DNA of 64,000 bases from Nocardia amamiensis NBRC 102102 (GTDB lineage Bacteria; Actinomycetota; Actinomycetes; Mycobacteriales; Mycobacteriaceae): NCBI RefSeq assembly GCF_001612745.1, contig NZ_BDBA01000003.1, forward strand, positions 1 through 64,000, given 5' to 3'. Under the pieces are notes generated by a model. That model was not told where the DNA came from and ran no database searches. It saw only the letters and a list, made by a program, of their open reading frames with translations. This document shows, piece by piece, positions 36,313-44,733 of the stretch. Positions within the stretch are counted from its first letter, which is position 1, and the number at the start of each line of letters is the position of its first letter. The position numbers and the translations under genes were made by a program.

Positions 36313-37971
36313 ATGTCTCTCTCCCTGCCCCCACTGGCCGATACTGCCCGCAAGGCGGGTGACCTGGCCCTTGGCGTGAACGTGATGGTGAAGCGGCGGT
36401 TGTTCAATCCGCTGCGCCCGGACCATGCGGCGCGCTCGGCGCGCAACGTGCTGAAATTCGGGCCGTTCGCCGGGGTCGTCATGCACGCCGCGCAGACCAG
36501 GCCGCACGCCGCGGCCATCGTCGACGAGCGCGGCGAGCTGACCTTCGGCGAGCTCAACGAGCAGTCCAACGCCTTCGCCCGAGGGTTGCAGGCCCAAGGC
36601 ATCAATCCCGGTGACGTGGTGGCGATCCTCGCCCGTGACCACCGCGGCATGGTGCTGAGCATGCTGGCCACCGGCAAGCTCGGCGTGCGCGCGGTGCTGA
36701 TGAACACCGGTTTCGCCAAACCGCAATTCGCCGACGTGGCCGAGCGCGAACACGTGAAAGCGGTGCTGCACGACAGCGAGTTCGTCGACCTGATGAGCGC
36801 CATCCCCGCCGCGATCCCGCGCATCCTCACCTGGGTCGACGAGGCCGACAATGTCGATCCGTCGATTCCGACCATCGAGACGCTCAGCACGGGCGGCTCC
36901 ACCGCGCCGCTGCCCCCGCCTGCCAAGCCGGGCGGCATGGTCATCCTGACCAGCGGCACCACCGGAACTCCGAAGGGCGCACCTCGCGACCGGGTGAGCC
37001 CGTTCGCCTCCGCCCAGTTCCTCGACCGGGTGCCGCTGCCCAACAACGGCACCATGCTCATGGCGGCGCCGATCTTCCACGGCACCGGACTCTCCCAGTT
37101 CACCCTGGGTCTCGCCCTGGGCAACCGGGTGATCTTCCAGCAGCGCCGGTTCAACCCCGAGCAGACCCTGGCCAATATCGCCCGGTTCAAGGCGGATTCG
37201 CTGGTGGTGGTGCCCACCATGCTGCAGCGCATCCTGGATCTGGACGAGGACGTGCTGGCAAAGTACGACGTGAGCAGCATCAAGGTGATCTTCGCGGCGG
37301 GCTCGGCAATCCCGCCGGACGTGGTGACCCGCGCGCTGGACCACTTCAACGACAGCCTCTACAACCTCTACGGCTCCACCGAATGCGCCGTCATGACCGT
37401 CGCGACTCCCGAGGACATGCGCAAGGCGCCGACCACCGCGGGCAAGCCCCCGGTCGGCATCCGGATCGTGCTGCTGGACGAGAACCGCAAGCCGATCACG
37501 CAGCCGAACGTCACCGGAACCATCTTCGTGGACAACGGCTTCGCCTTCACCGGCTACACCGACGGCCGCACCAAGGAGATGGTCGACGGCATGATGTCCA
37601 GCGGTGACGTCGGACATTTCGACGCCGACGGCCTGCTCTACATCGACGGACGCGACGACGACATGATCGTCTCCGGCGGCGAGAACGTCTTCCCGCTCGA
37701 AGTGGAGAACCTCATCGCGGGCCGCGACGACATCTTCGAAGCCGCGGTGGTCGGCGTGGACGACCGCGAGTTCGGCAAGCGGCTGCGCGCCGTCGTCGTG
37801 CCCGGCCCCGACTCCAAACGCGACCCGCAGGAGATCAAGGACTACGTCCGGGCGAACCTGGCCCGCTACAAGGTCCCGCGTGAGGTGATCTTCCTCGACG
37901 AGCTGCCCCGCAACGCGACCGGCAAGCTGCTGCGCAAGCCGCTGATCGAGATGGAGGTCGACGCGGGCTGA
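36313..37971 (+). CDS. long-chain acyl-CoA synthetase, paralogue of the preceding ligase
   Basis: 552 residues with the same order of motifs: ILTSGTTGTPKGAPRDRVSP, YGSTECAVM, IDGRDDDMIVSGGENVFPLEVE and PRNATGKLLRKP. Extended identity with the upstream ligase (HRGMVLSMLATGKLGVRAVLMNTGFAKPQFADV) points to a tandem duplication. ATG 36313 is preceded by GGAAGG; the in-frame upstream ATG at 36226 adds an unlikely extension. It probably activates fatty acids, possibly feeding the FadE pair upstream. Confidence 0.88.
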   Translation: MSLSLPPLADTARKAGDLALGVNVMVKRRLFNPLRPDHAARSARNVLKFGPFAGVVMHAAQTRPHAAAIVDERGELTFGELNEQSNAFARGLQAQGINPGDVVAILARDHRGMVLSMLATGKLGVRAVLMNTGFAKPQFADVAEREHVKAVLHDSEFVDLMSAIPAAIPRILTWVDEADNVDPSIPTIETLSTGGSTAPLPPPAKPGGMVILTSGTTGTPKGAPRDRVSPFASAQFLDRVPLPNNGTMLMAAPIFHGTGLSQFTLGLALGNRVIFQQRRFNPEQTLANIARFKADSLVVVPTMLQRILDLDEDVLAKYDVSSIKVIFAAGSAIPPDVVTRALDHFNDSLYNLYGSTECAVMTVATPEDMRKAPTTAGKPPVGIRIVLLDENRKPITQPNVTGTIFVDNGFAFTGYTDGRTKEMVDGMMSSGDVGHFDADGLLYIDGRDDDMIVSGGENVFPLEVENLIAGRDDIFEAAVVGVDDREFGKRLRAVVVPGPDSKRDPQEIKDYVRANLARYKVPREVIFLDELPRNATGKLLRKPLIEMEVDAG

Positions 37972-38189
37972 TCGGTTCGTGTCGCGAGGAGCGGCGGCGC
38001 GGCGTCCGCGTCGCCGCGCCTGCCGATAACTCTGTGCGTCCGCGACAACGACACGTACAACATCGCCGCGGGCCGTCCGACCGCACTTCATCGAGCCCGC
38101 TGGGCGCCGATGCCGATCTTCGACCGGTAGCCGGAGCGCTGTCGGTGACCTGACGACCCTATGTCGAGGATTGTGTGCAAGCAGTCGGC

Positions 38190-38195
38190 TATCAT
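38190..38195 (+). promoter_or_regulatory. -10 box of the His-rich membrane protein gene
   Basis: TATCAT ends six bases before GTG 38202, predicting a leaderless transcript. Confidence 0.45.
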
Positions 38196-38201
38196 CAGCG
38201 G

Positions 38202-38762
38202 GTGATCGAGATCGACCGGCCTGCCGCGGGACGACGCGGCGCCGTCGCGCGAGTGCGCGGTGGTTCGGCCGGTGCGATCTCCGGCGCGATCTCCGTTGCG
38301 GCACATGGGTGGGCGTCCGGCGGAATGCCGCCCGATACCACCACGCTGGCGCTGCTCGCCGCCGCCTCCGCCGTGGTCGGCGCCTTGGTGGCCGGTCTGG
38401 CCCCGCTGCGCGAGTCCTCGGCCGGGCTGGTCGCGGCGCTCGTGGCCGGGCAGCTCCTGGGTCACTTCACCATGGGCATCAACTCGGGACACATGCATCA
38501 CGGTGATGCCCAGCTGACCCCGACCATGCTCACCGCACACCTGTTCGCGGCGCTCGTGGCCTCCGTCGTGATCCGTGGTGCGGAGGCCGCGTACCAGGCC
38601 GGTACGGCGGTGCTGTGCCGCGTTCTGCCGGTGCGCCACATTCCGCCCGTGGTCGCGGATCGGGCTCCGCTGCGTACGGACCACCGCGACCGCGTCATCC
38701 TGCGTGTGTTTACCGCGGAATCGCTGCGCACGCGCGGTCCGCCGCTTCCGGTCGCTCTCTGA
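38202..38762 (+). CDS. integral membrane protein with His-rich loop
   Basis: 186 residues. Four membrane spans between residues about 20 and 145; a loop or helix end carries the metal-ligand-like GHFTMGINSGHMHHGDAQ. The C-terminal 40 residues are cytosolic and basic (PPVVADRAPLRTDHRDRVILRV). GTG 38202 follows a -10 box. It lies upstream of a PepSY membrane protein, and His/Met-rich membrane proteins beside PepSY proteins are often linked to copper or haem handling; I infer a metal-related role with modest confidence. Confidence 0.65.
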   Translation: MIEIDRPAAGRRGAVARVRGGSAGAISGAISVAAHGWASGGMPPDTTTLALLAAASAVVGALVAGLAPLRESSAGLVAALVAGQLLGHFTMGINSGHMHHGDAQLTPTMLTAHLFAALVASVVIRGAEAAYQAGTAVLCRVLPVRHIPPVVADRAPLRTDHRDRVILRVFTAESLRTRGPPLPVAL

Positions 38763-39124
38763 TCTTTCCCATCCCCGGTGCAACGAGCGCCGTGGGCTGA
38801 GCGTTGCTCATGCTCACGGTCTTTCACCGTGCAGCACAGCGTCATCCGCACCCCGTGCCCATCCCTGGGCGTGCGGGGGACGTAGTTGCGCGGGTTCGCA
38901 CGGCAATTCCACGTACCCCTGCGATACAGCGCCTCCGCAAGGTGAGCGCACCTGCCGTACACCTCGGCCAACACGTTGGTCGCCGAACGCAGTTCGCGAC
39001 GCGAACATCGGCCGTGTGCGAGGTACGCGCTGTCCGCCATCGGCAGAGCACTTCATTGCGCATCGGCCACCAGGACAGCGGCCTGCTTCCCGCCCGGGTT
39101 CCCGACCTCAGAAACGAAACGACC
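38763..39124. other. intergenic region before the PepSY gene
   Basis: About 360 bases. The frame of the PepSY gene is open throughout, but the upstream part reads as Arg/Pro-rich noise. No clear promoter, RNA or metal-regulator box seen. Confidence 0.4.
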
Positions 39125-40588
39125 GTGAGTTCAACCGAAATAACCACTTCCGACGACTTACCGGTGGCGTCGGACGCCCCCGCCGCCACCCGCCGGTCCA
39201 CGCGCAACGGCCTCTACGCGCTCACCATGCGGCTGCACTTCTACGCAGGTGTGTTCGTCGGACCGTTCATCCTGATCGCGGCCCTCACCGGCGCGCTCTA
39301 CGCGATCTCGCCGACACTCGAGTCGATCACGTCGCGCGACCTGCTGACGGTCACGCAGACCGGAACACCGAAGCCGCTCCAGGAGCAGGTCAGTGCCGCC
39401 GTCGCCACCCAGCCGGACTTGCAGCTGGTGGCGGTCGCCCCGGCACCGGGCCCACAGGACACCACCCGAGTGCTGTTCAGCGACCCCTCGCTGGGCGAGT
39501 CCGAGCGGCGGGCGGTGTTCGTCAACCCTTACACCGCAGTTCCGGTCGGCGATTCCGTCGTCTACGGCAGCTCGGGAGCACTGCCGATGCGCACCTGGAT
39601 CGACAAACTGCACCGGGACCTGCACCTGGGCGAGCCAGGCCGGATCTACAGCGAACTCGCCGCATCCTGGCTGTGGATCGTTGGCCTGGCCGGTCTGGTC
39701 ATCTGGGTGCGCCGCGTACGCAGCCGGCGCGCGCGCAACGGCTGGGGTTGGCTGTTCGCGGCCGATCGGTCGCAACGCGCGCGCGGGCGCACGCTGAATT
39801 GGCACGGTGCGGTGGGCATGTGGGTACTGCCGCTGGCGCTGCTGCTGTCGGTCACCGGCATGACCTGGTCGACATACGCGGGTGAGAACATCGCTGAGCT
39901 GCGTAAGCAGTTGAGCTGGACGACACCGGCAGTCAGCACTGCCCTGCCTGGAAGCACTGCGCCCAAGCATGATTCGGGTTCCGATCATCACCGGGGCGGC
40001 CATGTCGAGCACACGCCCGCCGACCCGGCCGACCGGATCGCCCAGCTGGATCGGGTGTTCGCGACCGCCCGCGCCGAGGGCATCGCCCAAGCGGCCGAGG
40101 TCGCGATCCCGGCCGCACCCGGGAAGGCATTCGCGGTGAAGGAACGCCGGATGCCCGGCACCTACACCGTCGACGCCGTCGCGGTCGACGGCGCTACCGG
40201 CACGGTCACCGATCGCCTCGCCTACGCCGACTGGCCGCTGATGGCCAAGCTCACCAATTGGGGCATCCAGTTCCACATGGGTCTGATGTTCGGACTGTTC
40301 AACCAGCTGTTGCTGCTCGCGGCGATGATCGGCCTGATCACCGTGATCGTGCGCGGCTACCTCCTGTGGTGGCGCAGGCGACCGACTCGCGACGCGGGAC
40401 GGTTCGCCATGGGCCGGGCTCCGCGGCGCGGCGCGTTGCGCCAGAGCTCGCCGTGGCTGGCCGTTCCGCTGTTGGGCGCAGCGCTGGTGGTCGGCTGGTT
40501 CGTCCCGCTGGTCGGGTTGAGCCTGCTCGCCTTCCTCGCCGTCGACATCCTGCTCGGCCTCGTCGGACGGCTGCGCGCCACCTCGTAG
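39125..40588 (+). CDS. PepSY-associated membrane protein
   Basis: 487 residues. TM1 RLHFYAGVFVGPFILIAALTGALYAI, a large external domain (PTLESITSRDLLTVTQ...), then DKLHRDLHLGEPGRI before TM2, and RTLNWHGAVGMWVLPLALLLSVTGMTWS in TM3. A second external part holds a His-rich linker (HDSGSDHHRGGHVEH). The C-terminal part has further spans (four or five in all). This is the PepSY_TM architecture found in iron/copper-linked reductases. GTG start preceded by GACC, so the ribosome-binding site is weak. Role: probably membrane electron transfer or metal reduction. Confidence 0.82.
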   Translation: MSSTEITTSDDLPVASDAPAATRRSTRNGLYALTMRLHFYAGVFVGPFILIAALTGALYAISPTLESITSRDLLTVTQTGTPKPLQEQVSAAVATQPDLQLVAVAPAPGPQDTTRVLFSDPSLGESERRAVFVNPYTAVPVGDSVVYGSSGALPMRTWIDKLHRDLHLGEPGRIYSELAASWLWIVGLAGLVIWVRRVRSRRARNGWGWLFAADRSQRARGRTLNWHGAVGMWVLPLALLLSVTGMTWSTYAGENIAELRKQLSWTTPAVSTALPGSTAPKHDSGSDHHRGGHVEHTPADPADRIAQLDRVFATARAEGIAQAAEVAIPAAPGKAFAVKERRMPGTYTVDAVAVDGATGTVTDRLAYADWPLMAKLTNWGIQFHMGLMFGLFNQLLLLAAMIGLITVIVRGYLLWWRRRPTRDAGRFAMGRAPRRGALRQSSPWLAVPLLGAALVVGWFVPLVGLSLLAFLAVDILLGLVGRLRATS

Positions 40589-40601
40589 TTCACACATCCA
40601 C

Positions 40602-40626
40602 CGGGCGAAGGCCCGTTCCTTCTACG
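40602..40626 (+). terminator. probable terminator of the PepSY gene
   Basis: CGGGC (40602-40606) and GCCCG (40611-40615) enclose GAAG and are followed by TTCCTTCT, a moderately U-rich run, 14 bases after the PepSY stop. Confidence 0.55.
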
Positions 40627-40688
40627 ACCTACCAAACGTCATAGGTATGGCCGTCGTACAGCCATGCCTCGAAAACCAAGGACTTCCA

Positions 40689-41486
40689 ATGCAGATCACG
40701 AAACTAGCCCTGGCCGCCGCGTTCACCACCGCCGCGGTGAGCATTGCCGCGGGGACGAGCTCCGCCGCTCCCGCTCCCGTCGACGCCACGTCCGTCGAGG
40801 TTGCGTCCGGCGAAGGCGCGTCCACGGAGGCTGATCCCGGCGAGGCCGATTCCGCCAAGGCCGAAGCCGTCGGCTTCACCGCCTACGCCACCGAAACCTC
40901 CAGCGTCATCACCACCGACGCCGGTTCGCTGGTGGTCGAGGACCACACGCTGAAGATCAAAGCCGCAGACGGCACCGTCATCGCGGGAACGCCCCTGACC
41001 TTCCGTATCGATGACTTCGAATTCCCCATCGCCGCACAGATTTCCGACCGCACCGCCACACTGACCCCGCAGTTCGACATGGCGCACGCCACCTACAAGC
41101 CGGTCGCCCTCCCCTTCGAGGACAAGGCCCCCTGGAAGACCGAATACGACCGCGAACAGGCCGCCTGGTCCCGCATGACCAGCACCATCGGCATGGGCGC
41201 CTCCATCGGCACCCTGGTCGGCGGCATCGGCGGCGCCTCGGTCGGCTGCATCCTCGGCGGCATCGCCGGAGCCACCATTGCCGCCGCCACCATCGCAGGC
41301 ATGTTCGGCCCGTTCATCCCGGCCGCCGCCGTCGGCTGCCTCGGCGGCATCGTCGCGATCGGCGCCCTGGGCACGCTCGCCGGTCAGATCCTGGTCACCG
41401 CCCCGGTCGCCATCGGCGCGGCAATCCAGTACTTCACCACAGTCAACTCGCCCATGCCGAGCAAGCCGGCCGAACCGCAGAAGTAG
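40689..41486 (+). CDS. secreted glycine-zipper protein
   Basis: 265 residues. Signal peptide about 1-27 (MQITKLALAAAFTTAAVSIAAG, SSA cut), an acidic low-complexity stretch (VEVASGEGASTEADPGEADSAKAE), a beta-rich region (TAYATETSSVITTDAGSLVVEDHTLKI), then residues about 165-245 with long glycine-zipper hydrophobic segments (GASIGTLVGGIGGASVGCILGGIAGATIAAATIAG). This layout suits a pore- or membrane-inserting extracellular protein; similar hypothetical proteins occur widely in Nocardia. The target is unknown. Confidence 0.75.
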   Translation: MQITKLALAAAFTTAAVSIAAGTSSAAPAPVDATSVEVASGEGASTEADPGEADSAKAEAVGFTAYATETSSVITTDAGSLVVEDHTLKIKAADGTVIAGTPLTFRIDDFEFPIAAQISDRTATLTPQFDMAHATYKPVALPFEDKAPWKTEYDREQAAWSRMTSTIGMGASIGTLVGGIGGASVGCILGGIAGATIAAATIAGMFGPFIPAAAVGCLGGIVAIGALGTLAGQILVTAPVAIGAAIQYFTTVNSPMPSKPAEPQK

Positions 41487-41492
41487 TGGAGT

Positions 41493-41513
41493 GCCCCGGC
41501 TGGCAGCCGGGGC
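41493..41513 (+). terminator. hairpin after the glycine-zipper gene
   Basis: GCCCCGGCT-GGC-AGCCGGGGC is a perfect 9-bp stem with a 3-base loop, six bases after the stop. No T-run follows. Confidence 0.6.
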
Positions 41514-41540
41514 TATCTCACACACCAATAGGCCTCGGTA

Positions 41541-41560
41541 CCGAGACAGCACTGTCTCGG
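41541..41560. repeat. second perfect hairpin in the same gap
   Basis: CCGAGACAG-CA-CTGTCTCGG is a perfect 9-bp inverted repeat, between the glycine-zipper gene and the convergent CYTH gene. It may be the terminator for one or both, or an operator. Confidence 0.5.
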
Positions 41561-41645
41561 GCCGGCCATGCCTACGGGGCCCAGGCAATGGTCGGACCCA
41601 GGGTTCTGCAGGTCCGGCTCTCGCGATGAGGACCGGGAGACGCGT

Positions 41646-42176
41646 TCAGAACCGTAGTTCGCGGACGGTGTTGAGGTCGATGCCGTGCCTGGCGTAGATC
41701 TTGATCGTGTTCTCGCCGGTGAGGTCGGCTTCGCTGTATCCGAGCAGTTCGGCTATGCGGATCACTTCATCCTTGGTCGCGGCTTCGATCTCCAGGTACG
41801 GCGGGATCCGCGGCCAGGTGTCGATCTCGACCTGTGCGCCATCGAGTGCGAAGCTGATCCGCTTGGTTTCCTGGTAGGACTTCGCGGTGAAGCCCAGCAT
41901 TTCGAGCAGGGCGTTGGTGGCGGTGAAGTCGTCGACGCTCACCTCGACTTCGTGGGTGCCGTCGATGGCGTCGCTGGTGATCTGCTTGACGGCGAGGGTG
42001 GTTCCGTCTCCATTGTCACGCAGCCTGATCCATTTCGACTCATCGCCGGGCGCGATGTCGTATACGTAGCGGCGCATGAACCGTTCACCCAATTTGCGGC
42101 CGCCCTTGTTCAGGATGTGCCGTTCGATGGTGTCGGGGTCGATGCCGAGGATCTTGGCTTCGTGCTCGATGGGCAC
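41646..42176 (-). CDS. CYTH domain protein (class IV adenylate cyclase/thiamine-triphosphatase-like)
   Basis: 176 residues. The N-terminal EHEAK is the ExExK signature of the CYTH tunnel fold. Further conserved pieces are RYVYDI, SKWIRLRDNG, TLAVKQI, HEVEVSVDDF, QETKRISFAL and PYLEIEAATKDEV. These enzymes bind triphosphate-containing substrates with a metal ion; tripolyphosphatase, ThTPase or CyaB-type cyclase are all possible. It is convergent with the glycine-zipper gene and lies downstream of the arsenic operon but is probably independent of it. Confidence 0.85.
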   Translation of the reverse strand: MPIEHEAKILGIDPDTIERHILNKGGRKLGERFMRRYVYDIAPGDESKWIRLRDNGDGTTLAVKQITSDAIDGTHEVEVSVDDFTATNALLEMLGFTAKSYQETKRISFALDGAQVEIDTWPRIPPYLEIEAATKDEVIRIAELLGYSEADLTGENTIKIYARHGIDLNTVRELRF

Positions 42177-42371
42177 TCTTGGCTCCTAGTCAGGTTGGTC
42201 GGTGGGCTGAATCTATCCGGCACGCCGGGTGGCGAGCCGCAGATCCACGATCCACGGATGGGGACTGACGGGGGCTTGCCGCCGGAGATCGGGGAACGTT
42301 TGCGCGCACCAGGCAGACAGCCGGGGTTCCCGCTGGCTGAGTTGGCGGTGCGGATATCGCGCGGACGGCGA

Positions 42372-42785
42372 TCAGAGGCCGGACTGGACGCCGAGGTCGG
42401 CAAGCAAGCCGCGCACGCGTTGTTCGATCTCGTCGCGGATCGGGCGGACCGCTTCGAGGCCCTGGCCCGCCGGGTCATCGAGTTTCCAGTCCAGATACTG
42501 CTTTCCGGGGAAGTAGGGGCAGGCGTCCCCGCATCCCATCGTGATCACCACATCGGATGCTTGCACTGCCTCGGTGGTGAGCACCTTGGGGACTTCTGCG
42601 GACATATCGATGCCGATCTCCCGCATCGCCTCGACCGCAATCGGATTGATCTGATCGGCTGGGGCGGAGCCTGCCGAACGGACCTCGACGCGGTCGCCGG
42701 AGAGGTGGGTGAGGAAGGCTGCGGCCATTTGGGAGCGGCCCGCGTTGTGGACACAGACGAATAGGACGCTGGGCTTGGAAACCAT
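42372..42785 (-). CDS. arsC: arsenate reductase (LMW-phosphatase type), second copy
   Basis: 137 residues. P-loop CVHNAGRS (C-x5-R-S) near the N-terminus and redox Cys in MGCGDACPYFPG, followed by DWKLDDPAGQGLEAVRPIRDEIEQRV. This is the thioredoxin- or mycothiol-linked arsenate reductase family, reducing As(V) to As(III). It starts 17 bases after the upstream arsC-fusion stop on the same strand, so it is the last gene of the arsR-aqp-arsC-arsC operon. Confidence 0.92.
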   Translation of the reverse strand: MVSKPSVLFVCVHNAGRSQMAAAFLTHLSGDRVEVRSAGSAPADQINPIAVEAMREIGIDMSAEVPKVLTTEAVQASDVVITMGCGDACPYFPGKQYLDWKLDDPAGQGLEAVRPIRDEIEQRVRGLLADLGVQSGL

Positions 42786-42802
42786 TGGTGGTGGGTGGCC
42801 TT

Positions 42803-43474
42803 TCAGGGCGCGGGGGCGTCGAGTTCGGTGAGCAAGGCGCGGACGCGGGTTTCGATGAGGTCGCGGATCGAGCGGACGACCTCTAGCGGCTGGTTGTCCG
42901 GATCGGTCAGCTCCCAGTTCTCGTAGCGGCGTCCGGGGTAGATGGGGCAGGCGTCGCCGCAACCCATGGTGACGATGACGTCGGCGGCTCGCAGGATTTC
43001 CTCGGTCCAGGGTTTGGGATATTCGCGCGCGATGTCGATGCCGAGCTCGGCCATCGCCTCGATGGCGACGGGGTTGATCTCCTCGCCGGGCTCGGAGCCG
43101 CCGGACCACGCGATCGCGGCGTCGCCGGCGAGGTGGTTGAAGAAGCCGAGCGCCATTTGGGAGCGACCGGCATTGTGCGTGCACAGGAACAGCACGGTCG
43201 GTTTGCCGGTCACCGCCTTGCCCTCGACCTTCGCCAGTGCTTGGAGACGCTGCCGGGCGAACCGCTCCGCCAGCAACGGCAGGAAGGTGAGAACGGTTGC
43301 GCGGGCGGCGAATTGGTCGTAGCTGGAGTAGAGAAAGCGTTCGATGGTTTCGACGCCGAAGGTGTCGGCGAACTCGGACTGCAACCGGGTGGCGGCGGTC
43401 TTCAAGGCAACTTGCTGATCGATCGTGAGGGTATTGCGCAGGTGCTCGATGGGTGCGAGCGGGCTGTCTGTCAT
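42803..43474 (-). CDS. arsC: arsenate reductase with N-terminal three-helix domain
   Basis: 223 residues. Residues about 1-85 are a helical domain (QVALKTAATRLQSEFADTFGVETIERFLYSSYDQFA) common in actinobacterial ArsC proteins. Residues about 90-220 are a complete LMW-phosphatase-type arsenate reductase (FLCTHNAGRSQMALGFF, MGCGDACPIYPGRRYENWEL). It reduces arsenate in the cytoplasm. Located between the aquaporin and the second arsC with 17-base gaps on both sides. Confidence 0.92.
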   Translation of the reverse strand: MTDSPLAPIEHLRNTLTIDQQVALKTAATRLQSEFADTFGVETIERFLYSSYDQFAARATVLTFLPLLAERFARQRLQALAKVEGKAVTGKPTVLFLCTHNAGRSQMALGFFNHLAGDAAIAWSGGSEPGEEINPVAIEAMAELGIDIAREYPKPWTEEILRAADVIVTMGCGDACPIYPGRRYENWELTDPDNQPLEVVRSIRDLIETRVRALLTELDAPAP

Positions 43475-43491
43475 CAGAGTCTCCGGGTGGT

Positions 43492-44235
43492 TCAGCGGGA
43501 ATCGGCAATGTGGTCGGAGTCGGTGCCATGCGGGACGACGACGTTGTCGGCAGCCGCTGCTGCGGCCGGATACAGGACGCCGACCAGCGCCAGCCCGATC
43601 AGGGCGCCGATGATCTGGGCCGCGATGAATCCGAGTATCGAGGCCGGAGCGATTCCGGCGAAGGTGTCGGAGAACACGCGGCCGATGGTGACGGCGGGGT
43701 TGGCGAAAGACGTGGAGCTGGTGAACCAGTAGGCCGCGCCTATGTACGCGCCGACAGCGGCTGCCGACAACGCTGCGCGGCCGCTGCGGGCGAGGGCGAA
43801 GATGACCGCGATCAGTCCCGCGGTGGCGACGATCTCGCCGATGAGGTGACCGCTGGTGATGCGGTGATGAGTGGAGATCTGCAGCGCGGCCTGGTCGAAC
43901 ATGACGTTGGCCAGTATCGCTCCCACGATTCCCCCGCCGACCTGGGCGATGAGGTAGCCGCCGAGATCGCGGCCGGTGAGGCCGGTGCCGCGGCGGCGGC
44001 CGAGCAGCCAGTCGGCGGCGGAGACGACGGGGTTGAAGTGGCCGCCGGAGACCGGACCGAAGACGAGGATCAACACGGCCAGCCCGAAGACTGTCGCCGT
44101 CGAGTTCTCCAGCAATTGGAGGCCGACATCGTGCGGCGAGAGCTGCTCGGCGGCGATGCCGGAGCCGACCACGATGGTGACCAGCAACGCGGTGCCGGTG
44201 AATTCGGCGATCAGCCGCCGCGTGAGGTCGTTCAT
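43492..44235 (-). CDS. aquaporin-type arsenite channel (AqpS-like)
   Basis: 247 residues, MIP family with six spans and two pore half-helices: SGGHFNPVVS (NPV in place of the first NPA) and SFANPAVTIGR. It begins with MNDLTRRLIAEFTGTALLVTIVVGSG. The ATG overlaps the arsR stop (ATGA), so translation is coupled. In Sinorhizobium meliloti the similar AqpS with ArsC lets As(III) leave the cell down its gradient. No arsenite pump gene lies in this cluster, so this channel probably serves that role here. Confidence 0.88.
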   Translation of the reverse strand: MNDLTRRLIAEFTGTALLVTIVVGSGIAAEQLSPHDVGLQLLENSTATVFGLAVLILVFGPVSGGHFNPVVSAADWLLGRRRGTGLTGRDLGGYLIAQVGGGIVGAILANVMFDQAALQISTHHRITSGHLIGEIVATAGLIAVIFALARSGRAALSAAAVGAYIGAAYWFTSSTSFANPAVTIGRVFSDTFAGIAPASILGFIAAQIIGALIGLALVGVLYPAAAAAADNVVVPHGTDSDHIADSR

Positions 44236-44591
44236 CGGGCGACAGCGATGTCGAGCAGCTGCGACAGCTGCCGGAGAGCGGCGGGTTCGACGCGGTAGTA
44301 GACCCACGAACCGCGCCGGTCGCTGCTGAGCAATCCGGCTTCGCGCAGCACCTTCAGATGGTGCGAGATGGTCGGCTGGCTGACGTCGAACCCCGCCGAG
44401 AGGTCGCAGACGCAGGCTTCCTGCCCGGCGCGGCTCGCGACGACGGACAGCAGCCGCAACCGGACCGGATCCGCCAGTGCCTTGAACACCCCGGCCAGGT
44501 CGGTGGCGGCCGCGGCGGTCAGCGGTTCACGAACAAGGGGCGTGACCTCGCAGGATGGCGAGGTCACGTCCGTCAACGGCAACTCGAACAT
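44232..44591 (-). CDS. arsR: ArsR-family metalloregulator, first copy
   Basis: 119 residues from ATG 44591 (GTG two codons upstream is possible). Winged HTH: DPVRLRLLSVVAS, VCDLSAGFDVSQPTISHHLKVLREAGLLSSDRRGSWVYYRVEP. The metal site is the classic ELCVCDL-type ACVCDL before the recognition helix. It probably represses the arsR-aqp-arsC-arsC operon in the absence of As(III), binding the palindrome at 44600-44611. Confidence 0.92.
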   Translation of the reverse strand: MFELPLTDVTSPSCEVTPLVREPLTAAAATDLAGVFKALADPVRLRLLSVVASRAGQEACVCDLSAGFDVSQPTISHHLKVLREAGLLSSDRRGSWVYYRVEPAALRQLSQLLDIAVAR

Positions 44592-44599
44592 AGACACCC

Positions 44600-44611
44600 A
44601 TCGATATTGAT
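44600..44611. promoter_or_regulatory. candidate operator of the arsR-aqp-arsC operon
   Basis: ATCGATATTGAT is a nearly perfect palindrome (one mismatch), AT-rich, immediately upstream of arsR. ATCAA/TTGAT-type half-sites are typical for ArsR proteins. Position would block the promoter. Confidence 0.55.
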
Positions 44612-44733
44612 GCCTATCGAATCAGCAGGCAAACGAACACCTGGTGAACAAGCCGCCCCTCGGCGAAGGCCACAGATCCGCGAGCAGGGCATGGCCCTCG
44701 CACGCCGCCCAGCGAATGTTCGCAGAACGCGGT

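Noticed and set aside
36235..38304. 689-codon open frame on the minus strand
   Set aside because: Antisense shadow of the second acyl-CoA ligase; composition Arg/His/Gly/Val-rich without motif.
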